From CAKAHY01 sp963522175 (GTDB lineage Bacteria; Bacillota; Clostridia; Lachnospirales; Lachnospiraceae): a stretch of DNA of 64,000 bases. The notes beneath the pieces are model-generated. The model made no database searches, had not been told where the DNA came from, and saw only the letters and a list, made by a program, of their open reading frames with translations. Shown piece after piece: positions 58,001 through 64,000 of this stretch. The DNA is taken from positions 310,001 to 374,000 of the forward strand of contig CAUQXC010000001.1 of NCBI GenBank assembly GCA_963522175.1, given 5' to 3'. The position numbers were made by a program, and so were the translations under genes. Positions within the stretch are counted from its first letter, which is position 1. Each line of letters begins with the position of its first letter.

Positions 58001-59789
58001 CCATGGATGTACCCGACATTTTTTGGTACTTATCTTCCTCAGCCGTCGAATATATATATCCTCCCGGAGCAGTTATTTCAGGCTTTATTCTTAAGTCCGG
58101 AGTAGGTCCCCATGAAGAAAAGTTTGATATTTCTCCTGCGGTCGGGTTCTGAATTTCCTCAAGTTCATCCGATATCTCAAGCTTGAGACCCGAAAAGGTG
58201 GTTAAATTATCCTTAACTATTTTGTCATAGGTGCTTCTCTTAATCCTAAAAATCGTATATTTTGCCGCTTCGCCTTCTCCTGCTACTCCTCCGCTTATGC
58301 TGTCTTCCATAGTGGCATTATTATATATACCTATTGCCGCCGGTTTCAGTTCTGCGATTTTTTGTATACTTTGATTGAATTTAGCTTTTCCGGATTCCGG
58401 AGGATATTCCAATAAAACTATTTTATTTTCGACATTAGTCTTTGTAATTTTACTTTCCTCGGCATTCTTTAAATCCGTATATTTTGCCTTTATTTTAGAA
58501 GCATTTTCCGGTCTGTAAACGGATATAACTTCTTTTTTCTTCTTGTTAAATCCGCTTACCCAGCTGATCATATTTACCTTTACCTTGGTATTTTCCATTG
58601 AAGCTACAGCCAAAGTACCTTCATCCAAAGCAGGACTTGCTATTTCCGCGGTATCGTAATTTTCTTTTAATGCCTTGACCGAGTAGGTATTTCCTTTTAC
58701 TATGTCCGCATCGTTACCTGCGGCAACGCTGACAACTATGCCCGCTTCCCTCGCTTTATTTATTATTTCTTCTTCGGGATGCTTTTTCCCTTCCTGAGAA
58801 AATCCCGCCGCCGAGCCGAGACTCATATTTACTACATCCGCCTTCATTGCTATGGCATCGTCAAGAGCTTTCAGCCAAATATCCGTGAAAGTCGTCGGAT
58901 ATGAAAGATCGTCCGAAAAGACCTTTAATGCCAAAATCTGTGCATTCGGCGCCACTCCGAATATATTTTTATCCTCATCATTCGCACCTATTATTCCGGA
59001 TACATGCATTCCGTGCATAACTCCGTAGCTGTCAAGCAGATTATCGTTGAAATCATAATAATTATATCCGTACGGAACCTTGTCGCTGTAATATTTTCCC
59101 TTAAGCTTGTTCTCGGCTATCATTTTCATGATATCGTCTCTGCTGTATTTAGCCCTGCCGGCATCATCAAGCTTTAATGCCTTATGTCTGTAGTCAATTC
59201 CCGAATCTATTACGGCAACAACCGTACCCTCGCCTTTGTAGTTAAGAGTATCCCATGCATAAGTTGCCCCTATGATGTCCTTGGAAGAATCGAGAAAAGG
59301 TCTTTCATATTCCTCGGATATGTATACATTTTTTACCCCCTCTGCGGCTTCCAGTCTTTCTATATCGGATTCTTTAACATTTAGGGCAACACCGTTAAAT
59401 ACCGTATCATAAAACCTTCTGTCTTCCTCCGTCGCCTCTATATCGATTTCGTCCATATATGCCAAAAAATCATTTTGTTCTTTTTTAAGCTCTTCTTTCT
59501 TCTCATTTACAAAGCTTTCGGAAAAGTCTTTATAAGCTACCCCTCTTTTTATGGCTTCGTCGATCAGAGAATCCCCCTCAAGCTCAACCATAACCCTTAC
59601 TTTTTTGTTTTCCTCCTCGGAAAACAGATTTTTTTGCGTTTCATCGGGCTTTTCGCCTTCAATATCCGAAATGCTTATTTCTTCACTTACATATTGATTC
59701 GTATTAAGCTCCGTTGCCGACACCGGAAAGCTTGCATTTAACAAAGTAAAGCTTAGTATCGCTGCCGCATATCTATTTTTAAATCTCAT
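55029..59789 (-). CDS. Secreted S8 (subtilisin-like) cell-envelope protease, 1586 residues
   Basis: The signal peptide covers residues 1-25 (cleavage near VSA-TE), then an I9-like propeptide. The S8 catalytic domain has Asp195 (AVIDSGID), His259 (HGMHVSG), a conserved Asn in AAGND and Ser near 594 (GTSMAAP). A PA domain is inserted before the Ser (about 400-530). Long Fn3/Fn3_5-type and beta-rich segments fill residues 700-1586. The layout resembles lactocepin and C5a-peptidase. There is no LPXTG motif at the C-terminus, so it is either released or held by other means. The ATG at 59789 has GGGGG 5 nt upstream. It follows the 59804 gene by 14 bp, so the two form an operon. Confidence 0.92.
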   Translation of the reverse strand: MRFKNRYAAAILSFTLLNASFPVSATELNTNQYVSEEISISDIEGEKPDETQKNLFSEEENKKVRVMVELEGDSLIDEAIKRGVAYKDFSESFVNEKKEELKKEQNDFLAYMDEIDIEATEEDRRFYDTVFNGVALNVKESDIERLEAAEGVKNVYISEEYERPFLDSSKDIIGATYAWDTLNYKGEGTVVAVIDSGIDYRHKALKLDDAGRAKYSRDDIMKMIAENKLKGKYYSDKVPYGYNYYDFNDNLLDSYGVMHGMHVSGIIGANDEDKNIFGVAPNAQILALKVFSDDLSYPTTFTDIWLKALDDAIAMKADVVNMSLGSAAGFSQEGKKHPEEEIINKAREAGIVVSVAAGNDADIVKGNTYSVKALKENYDTAEIASPALDEGTLAVASMENTKVKVNMISWVSGFNKKKKEVISVYRPENASKIKAKYTDLKNAEESKITKTNVENKIVLLEYPPESGKAKFNQSIQKIAELKPAAIGIYNNATMEDSISGGVAGEGEAAKYTIFRIKRSTYDKIVKDNLTTFSGLKLEISDELEEIQNPTAGEISNFSSWGPTPDLRIKPEITAPGGYIYSTAEEDKYQKMSGTSMAAPQVAGASAILKQYIRQNNIKTDNEADFIKLLLMNTASPVVNPHSAVAGSPYFVRQQGSGAMNIEKALKTVVVVKATGTNDDKADGKLELGELDSKSFNVSLEFENFSDKEKKYLITPRLLREASENGYRTGNSEYLSTSLDTMEKEFVVSPKSKKTLELSLDYTSAGLASGNYMEGYITIKDTDTVDPVDLSVPFLGFYGDWDEQKAIDAFSVDEIGGEKRNTQFFVNKDEGTHSSVFTTKMMLPLPVVDNTVYFSPKSMYHSELVARIAPLRNMEEVEYAVFDASGENELRVLGKSVDVRKLSRLARNKSFRLMPDSLWDGKIGGEEIKENEKYIYQIKVKLNTKDKAEQIYRYNISTDNTEPLIYDNPNITDIAGRLKSVNFKVKDIGTGVEDIYIESVKYDKTATSSQADQGFTGKPKYGKYTRISFTDKEVKDGKELLKVIDGQLDIPASEVPTAEDESGQIFICLNGHRNKDIEISCPYFTDTSHIQIIAKDYLSNKKAVELKTGENENYNTINFLSFYNSMKENNIEVFVNDVKLDKGSYSTTDTKAKVKIKLANNKYLSTLYIKRNRRQINYIIDKDNYNIENVAKYNFNYDEDENSVEFTIDPFVNSCEVITTFSDGQMQKPRDIKDISINLYESGLKNFKQIKLDNKEISVNEQNPEFTTKGGRIKLQMVFADNANKNVEGVSITSGGKTEALRKAAYFDMEEGKASGYDSSRYAVNIYYDIYEDASISIKYKNKGDGNLSTESDADYEIENDIAGDDKGKENEPDDSKYRYPSVFITSPGLLDIVKELNNGKLRVKGFVSNVKNDDSVTSISLSLVDKYGNVDGELVNIEAEEIVKKKTEKNIYVYEFEKDISVKDFNVNIRAEAFTKNGEKASIVRRLFYDNEKPTISYSVEKRDLSSESVKLKLKATDNSIKLKLYNGDSLIDMIDNSSKSFDTPGVEINKEIEVKLVQGQNKIRIKAEDIAGSVYEKTIYIYKSR

Positions 59790-59803
59790 TTCATCCCCCA
59801 AGA

Positions 59804-60763
59804 TTAGTTAATTTTTATATATTCAATAAATTCAATATTATTATAACTCATATCGTTTATACGAAATTCCGACTTTGTTTTCACAAGCAGCTCGTATTCT
59901 CCTTTTATTCCGGCTTTAACCTTTTCCATGTCTCCCGACTTAAGCTCTGCCCATTCTATAGCTGTAGTCTCACCGGAATTTTCTCCCGTATTTTTCATAC
60001 CTATTAAGGCTTCATTTGAAAGCTCGGTTGACTTTCCCGCCGTATAATGTAGGGCACCGTCATTTCCCGTATTTTCATTCAGTATTATATATTCTTTGCT
60101 GTATTCTTTATTTTTCTTATTTTCTTTACTTTCCTTACTCTCTTTACTCCCCTTATTCTCCTTGGTCTCGCTTTCCTTTTGCCCTTTATCCTTTTCTTTA
60201 TCGGTGCTTTCCTTTTCTTTTGTCGGTGCGGTGTGATCTCCCCCGGAACTTTTGCCTCCTCCGGATGTTTTACTTCCTACTCTTTTATTTGTAGGGCTTT
60301 TTTTAGAGCCGCTTTCCTCTTTTATACTTTCAGCTTGTGTCCGGCTCTGTTCCTCTTTTACCGCGGTTTCCTGCTCTTTTTCTTTTGTATTATTTGTATT
60401 TTTGCCCTCCGCAGTATCTTTATCGGCTCTTGCCTGTACTTTCACACTTTTGGGAGCCTTTTCTTTTTTATGGCTTTTCTCTCCCGTTTCCTGCCTGTCG
60501 CTTTCTTTGGCAGGCTCTTCATTTTTTATCTCGGTTTCAGGCTTTGTTTCGGCTTTCGTTTCAGCCTTTGTTTCACTTTCTTCCTGCTTTACATAAGCCT
60601 TTTCGGCAGTTTTCTCTTTTGCCTGAGTCTCATACTGCACGGCGGACTTGCTTTCGGCTTCTTTTTTACCGCTGTTTTTAAATATACTTGCCGCAAATAC
60701 GCTTGATACCACCACAATTGTACAAAGCGCAAGCATTCCGATGAATTTATTGTTTAACTTCAT
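59804..60763 (-). CDS. Anchored, highly charged disordered protein upstream of the subtilisin gene
   Basis: This 319-residue protein has an N-terminal TM/signal (about 8-28, FIGMLALCTIVVVSSVFAA). A disordered, low-complexity region of about 190 residues follows, made mostly of Lys, Glu, Ser, Thr (ETKAETKAETKPETE, KESKESKENKKNKEY). A folded-looking C-terminal domain covers about 215-319: YIILNENTGNDGALHYTAGKS, then AIEWAELKSGDMEKVKAGIK and SYNNIEFIEYIKIN. I do not recognise the domain. The ATG at 60763 has GGGGG upstream; the longer frame reaching 60886 crosses the promoter. It is the first gene of the protease operon and may present, regulate or anchor the protease. Confidence 0.78.
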   Translation of the reverse strand: MKLNNKFIGMLALCTIVVVSSVFAASIFKNSGKKEAESKSAVQYETQAKEKTAEKAYVKQEESETKAETKAETKPETEIKNEEPAKESDRQETGEKSHKKEKAPKSVKVQARADKDTAEGKNTNNTKEKEQETAVKEEQSRTQAESIKEESGSKKSPTNKRVGSKTSGGGKSSGGDHTAPTKEKESTDKEKDKGQKESETKENKGSKESKESKENKKNKEYSKEYIILNENTGNDGALHYTAGKSTELSNEALIGMKNTGENSGETTAIEWAELKSGDMEKVKAGIKGEYELLVKTKSEFRINDMSYNNIEFIEYIKIN

Positions 60764-60785
60764 AGTTCCCCCTATTTTTATAAAA

Positions 60786-60800
60786 TGCAATCCGATTGCA
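60786..60800. promoter_or_regulatory. Operator O1, TGCAA-N5-TTGCA, downstream of the -10 box
   Basis: The palindrome TGCAATCCGATTGCA touches the -10 hexamer of the protease operon promoter and covers the probable start of transcription. An identical half-site pair occurs 51 bp away at O2. Confidence 0.65.
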
Positions 60801-60829
60801 ATTTTATAAAAAGGAGAAAAATTTGTCAA
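60801..60829 (-). promoter_or_regulatory. Promoter of the anchored protein-subtilisin operon
   Basis: A perfect TTGACA (60829-60824) and TAAAAT (60806-60801) are 17 bp apart. It lies between two palindromes, so it should be strong but tightly controlled. Confidence 0.75.
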
Positions 60830-60836
60830 GATGAAA

Positions 60837-60851
60837 TGCAATGGATTTGCA
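60837..60851. promoter_or_regulatory. Operator O2, TGCAA-N5-TTGCA, upstream of the -35 box
   Basis: The palindrome TGCAATGGATTTGCA ends 8 bp upstream of the -35 hexamer. The centre-to-centre distance to O1 is 51 bp, near five helical turns, which would let two bound dimers face the same side. Confidence 0.6.
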
Positions 60852-60886
60852 AATTTAATATTTATTAATTTTGTTATCCGACACAC

Positions 60887-60924
60887 AAAAAAAGCTCCTT
60901 ACACCGAAAGATGTAAGAAGCTTT
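60887..60924 (-). terminator. Terminator after the beta-galactosidase gene
   Basis: AAAGCTTCTTACA pairs with TGTAAGGAGCTTT (one mismatch) around an 8-nt loop, and a run of seven T follows on the minus strand. It lies 36 bp before O2. Confidence 0.85.
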
Positions 60925-60933
60925 CTCGATATT

Positions 60934-63900
60934 TTAAATTCCTCTGAAGCTAAAGCTGAACAAGGTCTTTTTCTGTGATGAAATCGTAAACTCTTCATGA
61001 GTCTTTGAGCCCCAGCTGTCGTCACCGCCGACTCCCAAAAGTGCCTTGTTTACTCTTACAACAGTGTGGTAAGCCCTAGGAAGCTCATAAGCATGCATAG
61101 CCTCTTCAAGCTGACCCGGGGTATAAGGCAGAGCCGAAAAGCTCATAAAGCCCGAGGATTTATCGGATTCAAAAAGCATTCCCCTGCCCTTCATATCCGT
61201 AAGGCTTGCATACCTTACTTCTTCTTTGTTTCCGCACTCTTGAGGAACCAAATACTTTGCAAGGTTATCCGCTACTTTATTTGTGTAAACGGAAAGCTTT
61301 GCCCCCCTCTTTCTGTCTACATAGGTCTCCGACTCTCCAAGTCCGTACCATGTAAGATTATTATAATCCGCATCAAGCTTAAACATTACACCGAACTCCG
61401 GAAAATCCGGCAAGCCCTTGACAGGCTCGTACAGGAGACTTACCTTAACCTTAGCATCCTTAAATATCTCATAGCTTAATTCACAACTTGATTTAGGGCT
61501 TGTAGGCATAAAATAGGTATAGCTTACTTTTATGCTGTCCTTCCCTTCTTCAAGCTTCGGATAGCTCATCTTTATAAAGCCCGCCTCTTCGTATTTATGT
61601 GTAATGTATTCGCTTGCAGGCTTCCACTGAGAGTATCTTTGCGGCATAAGGTTACCTTTATCGTTATCGGTAGGTGCTCTCCAGAAGTTAGGTCTTGGTA
61701 TGGCTTCAAACATCTCTTTCCCGGCATATTTATAGGAAACCAAACCGCCGTTCAAAACTGAAAACATAAGTTCAAATTCATCGCCCTTTATGCCTATATC
61801 ATGCACACTTTTAATCAGCTTCAAGTCGCCGTACTTTCTTCTGTCCTCTTTTTTTCCTTCAATTTCAAATACCTTTTGTCCGAAGGCAAGCTCATGACCC
61901 GCTTTCGCCCAAAGTTCATCCTTTTTAAGACGGAAGGAAAGTGTCAATACATACTCACCTCCGTTCTCAAATTCAGGAAGATTAAGCTTATAGCTTTCAC
62001 GCGACAGCGGCTTTACGTCCGTATTCAAAATACTTTCATATACAAGCACAGCTTCTTTTTCCACTCTCACAAAGCAGTCGAAATATGAGCTTGATACAAA
62101 TAAGTTCTTATTTATGATAACAGCTTTGTCTTCTTCAAATTCTACGGAAATATTTTGGTAGTTAAACTTGACCTCCTGCATCTTAGGAGAAGGAGCTCTG
62201 TCGCCACCGTAAACTATGCCGTTTCCGCTGAAATTATAGTCCGTAGGTCTGTCATGGAAATCTCCGCCGTAGGCCTCGAATTCCTCACCGTATCTGTTTT
62301 TCTTCGTAATACTCTGGTCTATATAGTCCCATATAAACCCGCCCTGATATCTAGGCTCTCTGTCCGATAAATCCGTGTATTTATACATTGCTCCGCAGGA
62401 ATTTCCCATTGCATGAGTATACTCGCAACAAATAAAAGGCTTCTCCTTATTTTCTTTAAGGAATTTTTCTATATTTGCAACACTTGTATACATCTGGCTT
62501 TCTATATCGCTGCTGTCGTTATAGCTCCTGTCGTTAAAAACACCTTCATAATGTACAAGTCTTGTATCGTCTTCTTTTTTGAAATATTCGGACATGGCAT
62601 GAATAACGCTTCCTCCGAAGGATTCATTTCCCAGAGACCATATAAGGATGGAAGCATGATTTTTATCCCTTTCAAACACAGCCTTACATCTCGAAAGAAG
62701 CATAGGTTCCCATGCCTTATTATCCTTCGGGACTATGTATTCAAGATCCTTTGTAGCTTCAAAGCCGCTCCATGAACCGTGACTTTCCATGTTGTTCTCA
62801 TCTATCACATACAAGCCGTAGATGTCACAAAGCTCATACAAATATGAATTGTTAGGGTAATGACTTGTTCTTATTGCATTTATATTGTTTCTTTTCATGG
62901 TAACAATATCCTGCAACACCTCTTGTCTTGAAACCGCTCTTCCCGACTTGGAGCTGAAATCATGTCTGTTTACGCCCTTAAACACTATTCTTTTACCGTT
63001 TAAAAGCATGAGTCCGTCTTTAAGCTCAAATCTTCTGATACCCACATTCTGCTTTATAAACTCCAAAAGCTTTCCGCTTTCATCATAGACATAAAGCTCG
63101 AGCTTATAAAGATTCGGTACTTCGGCACTCCATAAAAGAGGCTTTTCTATTTCAAAGCTTTCAGAAATCTCTGCCTCTCCCACAGCCTGTAGCTGTGTTT
63201 TTTGTTCGGATTCTCCAAGCTTGGTAACAATATATGCGGGTATCTCGCTTTTAAGCTTCAGCTTAAGCTCAAGGACCGCTTTATCAAAGTTATCGTTTAA
63301 GCTTGTTTTTACCCTCACATCGGCTATATGCGCTTTCGGAACACTGTATAAATATACACTTCTGTATATACCCGAGAATCTGAAAAAGTCCTGATCTTCA
63401 CACCAGCTTGATGCACAAAACTTAAATACCGAAAGGGCAAGCTTATTTTCTCCCTCCAGCAGATATTTACTTATATCAAATTCCGCCTTCGTAAAGCTGT
63501 CCTCATGATAGCCGACAAAATTGCCGTTAAGCCATACACTTACCGCACTTTCAACGCCTTCAAAAGCTAAAATAACCTTTTCACCCTTCATAGCTTCGGG
63601 CAAAAAGAAATATTTCACATAATTTGCAACCGGATTGAATTCTTCCGGTATCTCACCCGGTCTTATTTCCTCGTGTCCTTCCCAAGGATATTGTACATTG
63701 GCATATTGAGGTCTGTCATAGCCTTCGAGCTGAATATGAGCCGGAACTCTTATGTCATCCCATGACTTTGCATTATAATCAAGAGCTTCAAAACCCTTCA
63801 CACTGAGGGAATAATTTTTTGCATAAGCAAATTTCCATACACCGTCAAGGCTGTAATAAAAACTGCTTGCCCCGCTTTCTTCCTCCAAAGGATTCTTATA

Positions 63901-63984
63901 ATGTATATTATCGGAATGTGACTCCATGCAATTTACCGCAAAGCAAGTCGGATCCTTTAAGATATCATAATTAAAATTTTTCAT
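60934..63984 (-). CDS. lacZ: GH2 beta-galactosidase (LacZ type)
   Basis: This 1016-residue cytoplasmic enzyme hydrolyses terminal beta-galactosides. It has the full five-domain LacZ length. GVNRHDFSSKSGRAVSRQEVLQDI (landmark) opens the barrel. The acid/base Glu is in WSLGNESFGG (about 453), the nucleophile Glu in CCEYTHAMGNSCG (about 521), and the C-terminal domain ends with conserved WRAPTDNDKGN and YTPGQLEEAMHAYELP parts. There is no signal peptide. I chose the ATG at 63984 since GGAG lies 6 nt upstream; the GTG at 63996 overlaps that site. The gene is complete but its promoter lies beyond the right edge. It sits alone here, with no transporter next to it. Confidence 0.96.
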   Translation of the reverse strand: MKNFNYDILKDPTCFAVNCMESHSDNIHYKNPLEEESGASSFYYSLDGVWKFAYAKNYSLSVKGFEALDYNAKSWDDIRVPAHIQLEGYDRPQYANVQYPWEGHEEIRPGEIPEEFNPVANYVKYFFLPEAMKGEKVILAFEGVESAVSVWLNGNFVGYHEDSFTKAEFDISKYLLEGENKLALSVFKFCASSWCEDQDFFRFSGIYRSVYLYSVPKAHIADVRVKTSLNDNFDKAVLELKLKLKSEIPAYIVTKLGESEQKTQLQAVGEAEISESFEIEKPLLWSAEVPNLYKLELYVYDESGKLLEFIKQNVGIRRFELKDGLMLLNGKRIVFKGVNRHDFSSKSGRAVSRQEVLQDIVTMKRNNINAIRTSHYPNNSYLYELCDIYGLYVIDENNMESHGSWSGFEATKDLEYIVPKDNKAWEPMLLSRCKAVFERDKNHASILIWSLGNESFGGSVIHAMSEYFKKEDDTRLVHYEGVFNDRSYNDSSDIESQMYTSVANIEKFLKENKEKPFICCEYTHAMGNSCGAMYKYTDLSDREPRYQGGFIWDYIDQSITKKNRYGEEFEAYGGDFHDRPTDYNFSGNGIVYGGDRAPSPKMQEVKFNYQNISVEFEEDKAVIINKNLFVSSSYFDCFVRVEKEAVLVYESILNTDVKPLSRESYKLNLPEFENGGEYVLTLSFRLKKDELWAKAGHELAFGQKVFEIEGKKEDRRKYGDLKLIKSVHDIGIKGDEFELMFSVLNGGLVSYKYAGKEMFEAIPRPNFWRAPTDNDKGNLMPQRYSQWKPASEYITHKYEEAGFIKMSYPKLEEGKDSIKVSYTYFMPTSPKSSCELSYEIFKDAKVKVSLLYEPVKGLPDFPEFGVMFKLDADYNNLTWYGLGESETYVDRKRGAKLSVYTNKVADNLAKYLVPQECGNKEEVRYASLTDMKGRGMLFESDKSSGFMSFSALPYTPGQLEEAMHAYELPRAYHTVVRVNKALLGVGGDDSWGSKTHEEFTISSQKKTLFSFSFRGI

Positions 63985-64000
63985 ATTTTTCTCCACAATC

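Noticed and set aside
60179..60706. Plus-strand frames rich in Phe, Leu and Ser
   Set aside because: They are antisense shadows of the Lys/Glu/Ser-rich disordered region of the 59804-60763 gene.

Overview
The window reads as the chromosome of an AT-rich, low-GC Gram-positive anaerobe, most probably a Lachnospiraceae-type clostridium. The reasons are strong GGAGG-type ribosome binding sites, lipoproteins instead of outer-membrane proteins, anaerobic-type cobalamin genes (cbiD, cbiL, cbiH, cbiJ/cbiE), a pyrB-pyrI pair, ClpC with RadA, YesMN-type two-component control of a sugar importer, and several small proteins that I associate with Lachnospiraceae. The placement rests on gene content only; no 16S rRNA gene is present. 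I see no prophage, insertion sequence or CRISPR array.

1-4.1 kb (minus): cobalamin operon cobO-cbiD-cbiL-cbiH-cbiJ/E, cut by the left edge. 4.2-7.1 kb (plus): MATE exporter, a small anchored protein and a ketopantoate-reductase-like protein. 7.1-11.6 kb: a lantibiotic/cationic-peptide-type ABC exporter divergent from its two-component system, with four AAGGT repeats at an exact 11-bp period between them. 11.7-14.2 kb: CstA-type transporter and an LCM-type methyltransferase.

14.4-22.2 kb (minus): two paralogous RsiV-like lipoproteins flank a four-gene cluster (SPFH/flotillin-like protein with zinc ribbons, zinc-ribbon membrane protein, TPM-domain membrane protein, AIM24-family protein). This resembles the Bacillus YdjI-YdjG-YdjH membrane-stress module, but without PspA. 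A membrane-tethered LuxR-type regulator lies beside it.

23.8-31.9 kb (minus): CYTH protein, HtpG, HPr-like protein, and a GntR-ClpC-small protein-RadA-small protein operon. 31.9-34.8 kb: a remnant of a D-2-hydroxyacid dehydrogenase, tRNA-Ser(CGA), small membrane proteins, and a DUF2726/CFI-box protein. 34.9-40.7 kb (minus): polar amino-acid ABC importer, C69 dipeptidase, RidA and aspartate carbamoyltransferase.

40.7-51.8 kb: a glycan-uptake locus. It holds a lipoprotein and two permeases, a transglutaminase-fold protein, a GH29 alpha-L-fucosidase, CutC and a TetR regulator, divergent from a YesM/YesN pair. 51.9-64 kb (minus): two membrane proteins with zinc-ribbon tails, a 1586-residue secreted subtilisin with an upstream anchored disordered partner controlled by a promoter sandwiched between two TGCAA-N5-TTGCA palindromes, and a GH2 beta-galactosidase.

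The least explained parts are the lipoprotein-flanked SPFH cluster, the transglutaminase-fucosidase operon, the pair of zinc-ribbon-tailed membrane proteins, and the operator-sandwiched protease operon.
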